Source of the DNA: JACPFJ01 sp036504875
Lineage (GTDB): Bacteria; Desulfobacterota; Desulfuromonadia; Geobacterales; Pseudopelobacteraceae
Reading direction: 5' to 3'
NCBI GenBank assembly: GCA_036504875.1
Contig: DASXUK010000053.1
Span: 124,001-188,000 of the forward strand
Length of the DNA stretch: 64,000 bases
This document shows positions 8,296-18,786 of the stretch, piece after piece; within the stretch, counting starts at the first letter, position 1, and the number at the start of each line of letters is the position of its first letter. The translations under genes and the position numbers were made by a program. The notes under the pieces were generated by a model. It made no database searches, was not told the DNA's origin, and worked only from the letters and a program-made list of their open reading frames with translations.

Positions 8296-8813
8296 CAATC
8301 CACCATCCTTTTACCTGTCCGTAAGGGAACAAGAACTGTTTTCCCTTTTTCCACCTGTATTTCAGTCATGGCCATCCCGCAAGAAATTGTATAGTTCCCG
8401 GCATTAAGGGGAAGGGAGAAATAACCTTGCTGGTCGGTACGAGCTATGGCGATAATTTTATCCCCTGAGGAAACCTGCACTTTTGTTTGTGGACTCGACA
8501 CAAAACCGCTCTGGCCGGCCAGCTTGCCGCCGGAGCTCTGGATATAGGCGATTCCGGCGATGGCGCCCTGGTCAGAAGGCAGAGTTTGCGCCGTGATTTT
8601 TGCAGGGCTGGTTGCCACCATTGGCAGCACATTTTCTCGAACCGCGATGAAAGTTTTATTTCCCGCCGGTTGTCCGGCCTTGAATGCATGGCCATCAAAA
8701 TAGTAATAGGCCCATGAGTCAACTGGGCGTTTGGCAGACCCTATGCAGGTGGCAGATCCTAAAACCAAAACCACCAGCAGCCCTGTCAGAGAGAGATTTG
8801 GCAACATGGACAT
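8295..8813 (-). CDS. Exported protein with a carboxypeptidase-regulatory-like beta-sandwich
   Basis: The 172-residue product has a hydrophobic N-terminal signal (possible weak lipobox SATC near residue 23). The C-terminal half (IAIARTDQQGYFSLPLNAGNYTISCG) has the layout of a CarboxypepD_reg-like or prealbumin-like fold. It is translationally coupled to the CFI-box metalloprotease gene through a one-base stop/start overlap, so the two products probably work together at the cell surface, for example with this protein as a chaperone or surface partner. That role is inference. Confidence 0.75.
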   Translation of the reverse strand: MSMLPNLSLTGLLVVLVLGSATCIGSAKRPVDSWAYYYFDGHAFKAGQPAGNKTFIAVRENVLPMVATSPAKITAQTLPSDQGAIAGIAYIQSSGGKLAGQSGFVSSPQTKVQVSSGDKIIAIARTDQQGYFSLPLNAGNYTISCGMAMTEIQVEKGKTVLVPLRTGKRMVD

Positions 8814-8882
8814 TAGAGGAACCTTTCGAACTTAATGAGAAACTAAGCCTATTGTGCAAATTGATAGTGCATTAAGTCAAAT

Positions 8883-8898
8883 AGATTATAATTAATCT
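8883..8898. promoter_or_regulatory. Inverted repeat upstream of the metK promoter
   Basis: AGATTA-TAAT-TAATCT is a perfect 6-bp inverted repeat lying 9 bases before the predicted -35 element. It does not match the palindrome found before the ArsR-methyltransferase gene, so the cognate factor is unknown. Confidence 0.35.
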
Positions 8899-8907
8899 TG
8901 TGTTTGC

Positions 8908-8936
8908 TTGACAAAACAGCCACCTACATATAGATT
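8908..8936 (+). promoter_or_regulatory. Sigma-70 type promoter of metK
   Basis: A consensus TTGACA (8908-8913) and TAGATT (8931-8936) are separated by 17 bases. The transcript leader would be about 55 bases, too short for a SAM riboswitch, and none was seen. Confidence 0.65.
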
Positions 8937-8997
8937 GTAAAATTCATTCGGTTAATTTGCCTTATTATATCATATGAAACGAGAGGAGTTACATCAC

Positions 8998-10164
<1,167 letters not shown>

Positions 10165-10203
10165 ATCACAGCCGCACAGGTTCACATCCTTAACAGGTGT
10201 ACA

Positions 10204-10241
10204 AGGCCGGGGCGGTTTCTAAAACCATCCCGGCTTTTGTT
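10204..10241 (+). terminator. Rho-independent terminator after metK
   Basis: AAGGCCGGGGCGGTTT pairs, with two mismatches, with AAACCATCCCGGCTT, followed by TTTGTTT. Confidence 0.8.
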
Positions 10242-10321
10242 TGTATCCTGTTCTTTTTGTTGACAATCTGCCGGCTGCAAAACTAGTATACAAAACTTTT
10301 AAACCGACGAATGGGGGAAAC

Positions 10322-11410
10322 ATGGCACAGACATACAAGGTAGCAGTTTTACCGGGTGATGGTATCGGACCGGAAGTAATGGCCGAGGCACTCAAGGTAC
10401 TGGATGTTGTAGAAAAAAAATTCAGCGTTACTTTTGAACGTACACTTGCCAATGTAGGCGGAGCCGGTATCGATAACGAGGGCAAGGCGCTGCCTGAGAC
10501 AACGGTTAACATCTGCAAGGCATCTGATGCCATCTTGTTCGGTTCGGTGGGCGGCCCTAAGTGGGAAACCCTGCCACCCGACGAGCAACCCGAACGCGGC
10601 GCATTGCTGCCTCTGCGCAAGATCTTCGGGTTGTATGCCAATCTCCGTCCGGCCATCATTTTCCCCTCTCTGACCGGCGCTTCCTCGCTCAAAGAAGAGG
10701 TTATCAGCGGCGGCTTCAACATTCTGGTCATCCGCGAACTGACCGGCGGTATCTATTTTTCCCAGCCCAAAGGCATTGATGGCGTCGGTCGCGAGCGGGT
10801 AGGGGTGGATACTATGCGCTACAGCGTCCCTGAAATAGAGCGTATAACTCACGTTGCTTTCGAGGCCGCCCGCAAACGCGGCAAAAAGGTCTGCTCTATC
10901 GACAAGGCCAACGTGCTCTCCACATCGGTGCTGTGGCGTGAAATTGTTACCGGCATTGCCAAGGAATACCCGGATGTGGCATTATCACATATGTATGTAG
11001 ACAACGCTGCCATGCAACTGGTCAAGTGGCCCAAGCAGTTTGACGTGATCCTGTGCGAGAACATGTTCGGAGATATCCTCTCCGACGAGGCCGCCATGCT
11101 TACCGGCTCACTGGGGATGCTGCCCAGCGCATCGCTGGCCGAGGGTACTTTCGGCATGTACGAACCTTCCGGCGGCTCGGCCCCGGATATTGCCGGTCAG
11201 GGTATTGCCAACCCGATCGCCCAGATCCTTTCAGCCGGAATGATGCTGCGTTACTCGTTTGGTATGATTGAGGCCGCTGACGCTATCGACAAGGCCGTGG
11301 CCAAAGTGCTGGATCAGGGTTATCGGACCTGCGACATTTATCAGAAGAATGAAGGCGAGAAGCTGGTTAATACAAAAGAGATCGGCGATGCAATAATTGC
11401 AGCGCTTTAA
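10322..11410 (+). CDS. leuB: 3-isopropylmalate dehydrogenase
   Basis: This 362-residue NAD-dependent enzyme oxidatively decarboxylates 3-isopropylmalate in leucine synthesis. GDGIGPEVM at the N-terminus, RELTGGIYF in the middle, and the metal-binding MFGDILSDEAA and GGSAPDIAGQG segments are diagnostic. ATG 10322 has GGGGGA just upstream and yields the standard N-terminus MAQTYKVAVLPG; an in-frame upstream ATG at 10241 would add an untypical extension. It is followed 51 bases later by asd, so the two may form an operon of amino-acid genes. Confidence 0.97.
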   Translation: MAQTYKVAVLPGDGIGPEVMAEALKVLDVVEKKFSVTFERTLANVGGAGIDNEGKALPETTVNICKASDAILFGSVGGPKWETLPPDEQPERGALLPLRKIFGLYANLRPAIIFPSLTGASSLKEEVISGGFNILVIRELTGGIYFSQPKGIDGVGRERVGVDTMRYSVPEIERITHVAFEAARKRGKKVCSIDKANVLSTSVLWREIVTGIAKEYPDVALSHMYVDNAAMQLVKWPKQFDVILCENMFGDILSDEAAMLTGSLGMLPSASLAEGTFGMYEPSGGSAPDIAGQGIANPIAQILSAGMMLRYSFGMIEAADAIDKAVAKVLDQGYRTCDIYQKNEGEKLVNTKEIGDAIIAAL

Positions 11411-11461
11411 ACACAAGACAAAGATCCTTCAGGATCAATCAATATTTTAAGAGGTATGACT

Positions 11462-12559
11462 ATGAAAGTCGGAATCGTAGGTTGGCGTGGTATGGTCGGT
11501 TCGGTTCTTCTCCAGCGGATGCAGGAGGAAAACGATTTTGCCGGTGTCGAACCGGTTTTTTTCTCCACCTCCCAGGCAGGGCAGCCTGCACCCATGAATG
11601 CCGGGACCCTTAAAAGTGCTGAAGATATAGCTGAACTCAAGAAGCTGGATGTGATCCTGACCTGCCAAGGTGGTGATTATACCAAGGCGATCCACCCGGA
11701 ACTGCGCAAGCAGGGCTGGGGCGGATATTGGATCGATGCGGCCAGCACCCTCAGGATGGAATCGGATGCGGTTATCATCCTTGACCCGGTTAATCGAGGG
11801 GTTATCGATGCGGCCCTGGCCAAAGGCCAGAAAGATTTTATCGGCGGAAACTGCACGGTCAGCCTGATGCTGATGGCCCTGGGTGGTCTGTTCCGTGCCA
11901 ACCTGGTGGAATGGCTCACCTCAATGACCTATCAGGCCGCCAGTGGTGCCGGCGCCCCCAACATGCGCGAACTATTGGCTCAGAAAGGGGTTCTGCACGG
12001 TTCGGTTGCCGACCTGCTAAAAGACCCGGCCTCAGCGATTCTTGATATAGATCGTGAGGTAACCGCCACTCTGCGCAGCGAATCAATGCCTACCAAGGAA
12101 TTCGGATTTCCTCTGGCCGGTAATGTGCTGCCCTGGATCGACCGTGAGGTGGAAGATGGTCAGAGCCGCGAGGAATGGAAAGGCTTTGCCGAAACCAACA
12201 AGATTCTCGGTACCACCCAGCCGATCCCGGTCGATGGCATCTGTGTACGAGTCGGCGCCATGCGCTGCCACAGCCAGGCCATGACCATCAAGCTGAACAA
12301 GGACCTGCCGATCAGCGAGATCGAAGATCTGATCAAAAAGGACAATCAGTGGGTCAAGCTGGTGCCTAACAATAAAGTGGATACGCTTACTTATCTGACA
12401 CCGGCGGCTGTTTCCGGTACTTTGACGGTTCCTGTTGGCCGGGTGCGCAAGATGAAGATGGGGCCGCAGTATCTGTCGGCCTTTACTTGCGGCGATCAGC
12501 TGTTGTGGGGTGCGGCCGAGCCGCTGCGCAGGATGTTGCGTATCTTGATGGAGAAATAG
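11462..12559 (+). CDS. asd: Aspartate-semialdehyde dehydrogenase
   Basis: The 365-residue enzyme reduces aspartyl phosphate to aspartate semialdehyde, the branch point to lysine/diaminopimelate, threonine and methionine. The NADP-binding GWRGMVGSVLLQRM at the start and the catalytic cysteine in GGNCTVSLM (near residue 131) match the proteobacterial (E. coli-like) branch rather than the shorter form of Gram-positive bacteria and archaea. AAGAGGT lies 7 bases before ATG 11462 but touches the in-frame ATG at 11456, so the second ATG is chosen. It follows leuB on the same strand and ends in a strong terminator. Confidence 0.96.
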   Translation: MKVGIVGWRGMVGSVLLQRMQEENDFAGVEPVFFSTSQAGQPAPMNAGTLKSAEDIAELKKLDVILTCQGGDYTKAIHPELRKQGWGGYWIDAASTLRMESDAVIILDPVNRGVIDAALAKGQKDFIGGNCTVSLMLMALGGLFRANLVEWLTSMTYQAASGAGAPNMRELLAQKGVLHGSVADLLKDPASAILDIDREVTATLRSESMPTKEFGFPLAGNVLPWIDREVEDGQSREEWKGFAETNKILGTTQPIPVDGICVRVGAMRCHSQAMTIKLNKDLPISEIEDLIKKDNQWVKLVPNNKVDTLTYLTPAAVSGTLTVPVGRVRKMKMGPQYLSAFTCGDQLLWGAAEPLRRMLRILMEK

Positions 12560-12621
12560 GACCGGTCCTGCACAAGATCCCCTAGCTAATTACCAAAAAA
12601 ATGCGTTCTTTGTATAGTCTG

Positions 12622-12652
12622 AGCGCCCCGTAATGGGGCGCTTCTATTTTGA
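12622..12652 (+). terminator. Rho-independent terminator after asd
   Basis: A perfect 8-bp stem, AGCGCCCC/GGGGCGCT, with a 5-base loop, followed by TCTATTTT. Confidence 0.88.
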
Positions 12653-12658
12653 GGCCCT

Positions 12659-15094
12659 ATGAAAGTTGTACCCCAAAAACCCGAATTACTGGCTCCGGCC
12701 GGTTCGCTGGAATCCTTCTTCGCTGCCATGGAAAAAGGTGCCGATGCTGTCTATGCTGGTTTGCGAGACTTTTCAGCCCGTGCCCGTGCCAAGAATTTTA
12801 CCTTGGCCCAGATGGAGCGGATGCTGGCCTACGCCCATGCGCATGGCCGCAAGATCTACGTTACCCTCAATACCCTGGTCAAGGAGCAGGAGCTGCCCCA
12901 ACTGGTAGAGACCCTCTCGGCCCTGGCCATGATGCGGGTAGATGGGGTTATCCTGCAGGACCTGGCAGTGGCGCGCCTGATCCGTAATCATTTTCCCTCG
13001 ATAGCGCTGCATGCCTCGACCCAGATGACCATTCACAATACAGCTGGTGTGCAAATGTTGGCGGAGCTTGGTTTTCAACGGGCAGTGCTGGCCCGTGAAT
13101 TGGCTATCGGCGAGATCTCCGCTATCGCCGCTGCCACGCCGGTCGAAATCGAATGTTTCGTTCATGGTGCTCTCTGTTTCTCCATCTCGGGGCAATGTTT
13201 TTTCTCATCCTACCTGGGAGGGCACAGCGGCAACCGCGGGCGTTGCGCCCAGCCTTGCCGCCGGCTTTATAGCCACCGGGGCAAAGAGGGACACTATTTC
13301 TCCACCAATGACCTTTCAACCATCGAGCTTTTACCGGAGTTGATCACTGCCGGCGTGAAGTCGCTGAAGATCGAGGGGCGTATGAAATCGGCCGAGTATG
13401 TGGCCAGCGTGGTGGAGGCTTATCGTACAGTTCTGGATGCACCCGAGCGGGCCCGCAAAGAAGCGCTGGCCAGCGCCAAGGAACTCCTCAAGCACTCCTT
13501 TGGACGCACCCATACCAAAGGTTTTATGGCTGCCCAGCAACCGGATGATATTGTCAATCCCTGGCAGAAAGGGGGCACTGGTCGATTTGTGGGCCAGATC
13601 AAGACCATCCGTGGCAACCGCCTGACCTTTGAAACACGTGACAACCTGTATGTAGGCGATCGACTGCGGGCTCAGCCGAAAAGCGATATGGCCGGCCAGG
13701 CCTGGACCCTGCGCGAGCTGTTTTGCAACCGCAAAAAGGTGATGGAGGCCCGGGCCGGCAGTCTGGTGGAGGTCGAGACCCCTTTTAATTTTGCAGTGGG
13801 CGATTCGATCTATAAGGTTTCTTCCCGGGAAGCCTTTACCCTGAGCGACAACGCCTGTCAACGCCGCCTGGATTCAGTGCCGGGAAACAAGCTTCCATGC
13901 CGGCTCAAGCTTCTACTCAAAAACCAGAGGAATGATCCTTCCAATCCGCTGGAGGCCGCCTCTGCTGAAAAAAATGATTTTCTGCTCCACATTCAGGCAC
14001 AAGTAGAGGATTCCTTATACGAGTTCAACTTCCCGCTTGGTCAGCTAGAACCGGCCCGCAGCGCCGATATGGCCGCCGTGCTGCAGGGGCAGTTTTCCAA
14101 GATCGGCGATGCTCCGTTTCGGCTGGAGTCGCTGGAGGCGCTTGATTTCCCTCCACTATTGATCCCGGCCGCTACCTTCAAAGAGCTACGGCGACGATTC
14201 TATGATTATCTAGAGAAGGAAGTAACAGCCTGTTTCAAGAATCAGATAACAGCGGCTCGCCAAGCCGCCCTGCAAGATATAGGAAAAATCAGCGTTACCG
14301 GCCGTGAAAGAGTGCGGAGAAACGAGCGGGAGACCCTGGCGGTGATCATGGATCTGCCAAAGGATTGGCGTTATCCCATGCAACAGGGGGCTGACTGCAC
14401 CATCCTGCCGCTCTCCAAGGCTGCCATCCACCAGCTTGCATCGGTTGTCTCCCGCATGCGCGGTTCCGAGGAGCGCATCATCTGGCAACTGCCTTTTATG
14501 ATTTTTGACCGCGATATGCCACTTTATCGCGATACAGTGCGTCAGCTTTATCGTCTCGGCTTCCGCCGCTTCGAAGCCGCCAACCTGTCCCATTTTCATT
14601 TGCTGCGCCCTTTCCAGGAGATCCGGATCTCCACCTGGCACCGTTGTTTCTCGCTCAACAGTCAGGCTCTTGTGGCCTGGCAGGAGCTGGGTGCCGAACT
14701 GGCAACGCTTTATATCGAGGATGATGCCGCCAACCTGGCCGACCTGCTGGCGGCCGAGGTGAACATCGAGCGGCGGGTGATTGTCTATGCACCTTTGCCG
14801 GTCATGACCACTAAAATCCGTTTCAAGGATGTGCACAGCAATATCCCGCTTCATTCGGACCGGGGTGAGGCGTATAGCGTTTCCACCCGCGATGGACTGC
14901 AGACCATTACAGCAGCACTTCCTTTCTCCCTGACGGCTCGTCATGCCGACCTGCGCCAAAAGGGTTGCAGCTCATTTTTAATTGATCTGCGGCAAAGCCC
15001 GCGTGAGGCCTGGAGCGATATTATCGCCGCCTACAAAAACGGGCGGGAGATTCCCGGCACCACCGAGTTCAACTATGCCAAGGAGCTGGTATAA
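12659..15094 (+). CDS. Peptidase U32 family protein (RlhA-like)
   Basis: The 811-residue protein has an N-terminal U32 domain, with the signature EGRMKSAEYV near residue 240 and the cysteine-rich CFVHGALCFSISGQCFFSS...RGRCAQPCRR stretch at about 160-205, followed by a C-terminal region of the DUF3656 kind. Members of this group include E. coli RlhA, which hydroxylates a cytidine in 23S rRNA, and related tRNA hydroxylation proteins, so an RNA-modification role is more likely than proteolysis. It is longer than RlhA (about 650 residues), as in other deltaproteobacterial homologues I know of. The start ATG 12659 lies 17 bases after the asd terminator stem and has no strong ribosome site. Confidence 0.9.
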   Translation: MKVVPQKPELLAPAGSLESFFAAMEKGADAVYAGLRDFSARARAKNFTLAQMERMLAYAHAHGRKIYVTLNTLVKEQELPQLVETLSALAMMRVDGVILQDLAVARLIRNHFPSIALHASTQMTIHNTAGVQMLAELGFQRAVLARELAIGEISAIAAATPVEIECFVHGALCFSISGQCFFSSYLGGHSGNRGRCAQPCRRLYSHRGKEGHYFSTNDLSTIELLPELITAGVKSLKIEGRMKSAEYVASVVEAYRTVLDAPERARKEALASAKELLKHSFGRTHTKGFMAAQQPDDIVNPWQKGGTGRFVGQIKTIRGNRLTFETRDNLYVGDRLRAQPKSDMAGQAWTLRELFCNRKKVMEARAGSLVEVETPFNFAVGDSIYKVSSREAFTLSDNACQRRLDSVPGNKLPCRLKLLLKNQRNDPSNPLEAASAEKNDFLLHIQAQVEDSLYEFNFPLGQLEPARSADMAAVLQGQFSKIGDAPFRLESLEALDFPPLLIPAATFKELRRRFYDYLEKEVTACFKNQITAARQAALQDIGKISVTGRERVRRNERETLAVIMDLPKDWRYPMQQGADCTILPLSKAAIHQLASVVSRMRGSEERIIWQLPFMIFDRDMPLYRDTVRQLYRLGFRRFEAANLSHFHLLRPFQEIRISTWHRCFSLNSQALVAWQELGAELATLYIEDDAANLADLLAAEVNIERRVIVYAPLPVMTTKIRFKDVHSNIPLHSDRGEAYSVSTRDGLQTITAALPFSLTARHADLRQKGCSSFLIDLRQSPREAWSDIIAAYKNGREIPGTTEFNYAKELV

Positions 15095-15133
15095 TGAAAA
15101 ATCATCTTAGACAATTTCCACGGCTTTCATAGC

Positions 15134-15685
15134 ATGAGCGAGGTGCCTATCAAAACCGGATTGAAATTATTACTGATCTGCCTGGTGCTGCTTTTATTGT
15201 CAGTCGGCAATTGTCTGGCAGCGCGTACGGTCGAAGGGGTGGTGCGAAAGGTCTATGATGGGGATACCATCCTGCTTGCCACCCGTGAAGAGAGTCGCCT
15301 AAAGTTGCGCCTTTATGGCATCGACGCACCGGAGACGGTCAAACCGGGTCAGGAAGGTCAGCCATTTGGAGAGGTATCCAAAAGGACCTTGATGTACAAG
15401 ATCATGGGGCGCAGCATTTCAGCCGAGATAGTCGATATCGACCAATATCATCGGGCGGTGGCGGTTATCCGTTACTCCGGACGGGATATCAACCGTGAGA
15501 TGGTGGCCGAAGGATTGGCCTGGGCTTATCGCCAATATCTTCAAGGCGCTTACACATCTGAATATATCACTGCGGAAGAAAGTGCCCGCGCACGGCACAA
15601 GGGGCTGTGGCGTGATGCAAACCCAACCCCGCCCTGGGAATTCCGCCAAGCCCTGAAAAAAACTAACCGCCGCCACAGGCGCTAA
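15134..15685 (+). CDS. Secreted thermonuclease-family (SNase-like) nuclease
   Basis: The 183-residue protein carries a signal peptide (hydrophobic stretch to about residue 30, cleavage near CLAA) and a staphylococcal-nuclease-like domain: VYDGDTI, RLYGIDAPE, DQYHRAV (usually D-x-Y-G-R), GLAWAYRQY and ARARHKGLW in the canonical order. The Asp and Arg residues that bind calcium and phosphate are kept. It would degrade DNA or RNA outside the cytoplasm. It starts 39 bases after the U32 gene and may be read with it. The C-terminus is very basic (KKTNRRHRR). Confidence 0.9.
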   Translation: MSEVPIKTGLKLLLICLVLLLLSVGNCLAARTVEGVVRKVYDGDTILLATREESRLKLRLYGIDAPETVKPGQEGQPFGEVSKRTLMYKIMGRSISAEIVDIDQYHRAVAVIRYSGRDINREMVAEGLAWAYRQYLQGAYTSEYITAEESARARHKGLWRDANPTPPWEFRQALKKTNRRHRR

Positions 15686-15783
15686 ATAACCTTTTAATTC
15701 CTGATTACCAGATCATTTTTTTGTGCTAAATTCCGGACACGTTTAAACACCTTTATATAGCTTGCCGGAGAGGAGTAATTGGG

Positions 15784-16698
15784 ATGAAAGTGGCTGACAT
15801 CCTGATCCATCTGATGCTGGTTATCCTTATGCCGCCGCTCATGCTGGGGGTGATCAATCGTACCAAGGCTCTTTTTGCCGGCCGTACCGGTGCGCCTTTT
15901 CTTCAGCCTTACTACGATCTGTTCCGCCTGCTAGCCAAAGGCACGGTCTTCAGCCGCACCACCACCTGGGTCTTCCGGGCCGGGCCAATCGTAACCCTGG
16001 CTGCCACCCTGGCCGCTTCACTGCTGATCCCACTCGGCAATCACCTGCCACCGATCTCTTTCAACGGTGACATGATCCTGTTTGTGTACCTGCTGGTTTT
16101 GGGGCGTTTCTTTACCACTATTGCCGCCCTGGATACCGGTTCGAGTTTCGAGGGTATGGGTGCCTCTCGTGAAGTGACCTTCTCCTGCCTGGCCGAACCG
16201 GTGGTCTTTATCGCCCTGATGACCCTTTCCCGCCTTTCAGGTTCCCTCTCATTGTCCGGTATCCTGACCCATTCATCCATCGCTCTCTGGAGGACATCCG
16301 GTGCCGCCTTGATCCTGCTGGCCGGAGGGCTGTTTATCGTGCTTCTGGCTGAAAACAGCCGCATTCCATTTGATGATCCTACCACGCACCTCGAGCTAAC
16401 CATGATTCACGAGGTGATGGTGCTGGATCATTCCGGCCCGGGCTTGAGCATGGTTCTGTATGGCGCTGCGGTCAAGTTATACGTACTGGGCGCTTTCTTT
16501 CTGCAGGTGCTCCTGCCGTTCAGGGTGGCGGACCCGCTCCTGGGCTGGTTGCTGTTCATTGGTTCCATGTTCTTTCTGGCAGGAATGATCGGAGTGGTCG
16601 AATCGGTCATGGCCCGCTTGCGCTTGCCGCGGGTGCCGCAGATGCTGCTTTCAGCTTGCATTCTTTCTGCCTTTGCCATGATTCTGGTTCTGAGGTAA
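15784..16698 (+). CDS. NuoH/HyfC-like membrane subunit of a hydrogenase-4-related complex
   Basis: This 304-residue, eight-helix membrane protein matches the NuoH/HycD/HyfC family that anchors the soluble arm to the membrane arm in complex I and group 4 hydrogenases. GRTGAPFLQPYYDLFRL at 35-51 and ENSRIPFDDPTTHLELTM near 195-212, the loops that face the quinone/hydrogenase module, are conserved. GAGAGGAG lies 8 bases before the ATG. It opens a four-gene cluster with 1-4 base overlaps. No HyfA/HyfB-like gene lies upstream. Confidence 0.92.
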   Translation: MKVADILIHLMLVILMPPLMLGVINRTKALFAGRTGAPFLQPYYDLFRLLAKGTVFSRTTTWVFRAGPIVTLAATLAASLLIPLGNHLPPISFNGDMILFVYLLVLGRFFTTIAALDTGSSFEGMGASREVTFSCLAEPVVFIALMTLSRLSGSLSLSGILTHSSIALWRTSGAALILLAGGLFIVLLAENSRIPFDDPTTHLELTMIHEVMVLDHSGPGLSMVLYGAAVKLYVLGAFFLQVLLPFRVADPLLGWLLFIGSMFFLAGMIGVVESVMARLRLPRVPQMLLSACILSAFAMILVLR

Positions 16699-16702
16699 CA
16701 CT

Positions 16703-17347
16703 ATGAATTCGGCTGTTGACCAGCTACTGATCATTGTGCTTTTGATCAACATATTTATCCTGGGCACGCATCGTCCCCGTGTGGCGATCCGCGCCATCGC
16801 CACCCAGGGCATCATTCTGGGGTTGATGCCCCTTCTGATCCATCCTTTTCAAATCCATATCCTGGTCATCACGGGTTTTGTTGTACTGGCCAAAGGTATT
16901 CTTATTCCCTGGCTACTATACGGCGCTGTCCAGAGGGTAGGTTTCCACGAACAGATGCAACCTCTGTTGGGGTACTCGGGTAACATCATCGCCGGTGCCT
17001 TGGCTACTGTTCTAGCCTTTATTTTCGCCGCCCGGCTTCCCCTGGCAGCAATGCACCAGGGTCTGCTTATCGCTCCGGCCGCCATGGCCACCATACTGGC
17101 TGGTTTTATCGCTTTAGGGAGCCGTCGCAAGGCTATAAACCAGGTACTTGGTTATCTCTTGCTGGAGAATGGCATCTTCATCTTTGGCCTGCTGTTGACC
17201 AGATCAATGCCGTTTATGGTCGAGGCCGGTGCGCTATTGGACCTGATAGCCGGAATATTCGTGATGGGAATCATTATCAACCAGATCAGCCGTGAGTTCT
17301 CAAGCATCGATACCAGCCGTATGAACACCTTGCGGGAGGTGGATTGA
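16703..17347 (+). CDS. hyfE: HyfE-like membrane subunit (hydrogenase-4 component E)
   Basis: The 214-residue protein has about seven membrane helices. Its N-terminal half is NuoK-like and the C-terminal part (GYLLLENGIFIFGLLL, then GIFVMGIIINQI) follows the HyfE pattern. In hydrogenase-4 type complexes it lies next to the antiporter-like subunits. A GAGGT ribosome site overlaps the end of the preceding gene, and its stop overlaps the next start by one base. Confidence 0.88.
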   Translation: MNSAVDQLLIIVLLINIFILGTHRPRVAIRAIATQGIILGLMPLLIHPFQIHILVITGFVVLAKGILIPWLLYGAVQRVGFHEQMQPLLGYSGNIIAGALATVLAFIFAARLPLAAMHQGLLIAPAAMATILAGFIALGSRRKAINQVLGYLLLENGIFIFGLLLTRSMPFMVEAGALLDLIAGIFVMGIIINQISREFSSIDTSRMNTLREVD

Positions 17348-18786
17348 TGTTGCTGATGGCCTTGCTGGTTGCCATACCTCTAGCGGGCGCCCTGCTAGCC
17401 TGGTTGTTGCCGTCCAATAACGGCCGCCCCTTGATACTGCCGGTAGTGGCCTGCCTGCATATCACGCTGGTATTTGGACTGTGTATTGCATCACCGCCTC
17501 CTTCAGCAGATGGCTGGTTCAACCTGGACGCGATCGGCAAGGTCTTCCTGCTGGAGATCGCTGCGCTATTTACGGCCTGCGCTTTCTATGCGGTTAATTA
17601 TCTGCAATACCGCAAGGAGCGGAACAATCGGATTTTGTGCATGGGGATGCAGGTTTGCCTTGCGGCCATGTCCATGGCGATGATAACCCATCACCTGGGT
17701 CTTCTCTGGTTGGCGATCGAGACTACCACCCTTTGCATGGCGCCCCTGGTCTACTTCAACCGCAATGCCCGCTCCATCGAGGCCACCTGGAAATACATGC
17801 TGATCTGCTCGATCGGCATCGCACTGGCGCTACTGGGGATTTTTTTCTTGGCCTACGCCACAGTCGTAGCCGGACTTGAGCCGTCACTGGTGCTGGAACC
17901 GCTCCAGGCCTATGCCCGGCGACTACCGCCGGTCTGGCTGCATGCTGCTTTTGTTTTCATGCTGGTCGGTTACGGGACAAAGATGGGATTGGCACCGATG
18001 CATACCTGGAAACCGGACGCCTATGGCGAGGCCCCGGGGCTGGTAGGAGCCATGCTGGCGGGTGGGCTGGCCAATTGCGGCTTTCTGGGGTTGATCCGCG
18101 TCTATCAGGTCTGCATGGCTTCCGGGGATACAGCTTTCTACTCTTTCAGCCTGATCAGCATCGGTATGTTCTCGATTGCCGTGGCGGCAATTTTTCTTCT
18201 CCGCCAGACAGACTTCAAGCGCATGCTGGCTTATTCCTCGGTTGAACATATGGGATTGTTTGCGTTTGCTTTAGGGATAGGCGGTAAGGCCCTGTATGGC
18301 GCAATGCTGCATGTTCTAGGGAATGGCTTGGCCAAGGGGGTGCTCTTCCTGGCTGCCGGCAACATCCATCGCGCTTTTGGTTCCAAGAATCGTGATGTTG
18401 CCTGCGGGGCATTGAAGCGGGCTCCCTGGAGCGCAGCGCTGTTTCTGGTCAGCTTCTTTGCTTTGACCGGCTCACCTCCGTTTCTTCCCTTTTTCAGTGA
18501 GATCACCATTTTTATAGCCGCCTTTACCAACGGCCGCCCAATTGTCGGAACCGTTGTGGTCTTGATGCTGATGGCGATTTTTGTGGGCATGTCGCTGACG
18601 GTGCTGCCGGTAATCTTTGGTGAGCCACCTAAGGATCGCCAGAGGACCAAATATCATGACGCTCCCTTGCTAATAGTTCCCCCACTGGCATTGTTGGCGG
18701 TCATGGCGCTGCTGGGTATCTGGCTGCCGGAACCGTTGTCACGAATAATAACGTCAGCAGCAGCCTTGTTGGGGGTAACCCAGTGA
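17347..18786 (+). CDS. HyfF-like antiporter-type subunit (proton-conducting, NuoM/N family)
   Basis: The 479-residue protein has about 13-14 predicted membrane helices and the Proton_antipo_M pattern: LVGYGTKMGLAPMHTWKPDAY with the buried lysine and a discontinuous helix, and DFKRMLAYSSVEHMG. Such subunits move protons or sodium ions in complex I and group 4 hydrogenases. The ATG at 17347 overlaps the preceding stop as TGATG; a TTG at 17344 is possible but less likely. Its stop overlaps the next gene's GTG start by four bases. Confidence 0.9.
   Translation: MLLMALLVAIPLAGALLAWLLPSNNGRPLILPVVACLHITLVFGLCIASPPPSADGWFNLDAIGKVFLLEIAALFTACAFYAVNYLQYRKERNNRILCMGMQVCLAAMSMAMITHHLGLLWLAIETTTLCMAPLVYFNRNARSIEATWKYMLICSIGIALALLGIFFLAYATVVAGLEPSLVLEPLQAYARRLPPVWLHAAFVFMLVGYGTKMGLAPMHTWKPDAYGEAPGLVGAMLAGGLANCGFLGLIRVYQVCMASGDTAFYSFSLISIGMFSIAVAAIFLLRQTDFKRMLAYSSVEHMGLFAFALGIGGKALYGAMLHVLGNGLAKGVLFLAAGNIHRAFGSKNRDVACGALKRAPWSAALFLVSFFALTGSPPFLPFFSEITIFIAAFTNGRPIVGTVVVLMLMAIFVGMSLTVLPVIFGEPPKDRQRTKYHDAPLLIVPPLALLAVMALLGIWLPEPLSRIITSAAALLGVTQ

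Noticed and set aside
8814..8997. Possible SAM riboswitch before metK
   Set aside because: The predicted transcript leader is only about 55 bases, and no multi-stem structure of a known SAM riboswitch class is visible.
17253..17260. A GAATATTC match inside the hyfE-like gene
   Set aside because: It is single, within coding sequence, and no -24/-12 promoter or second box is near, so it is taken as chance.
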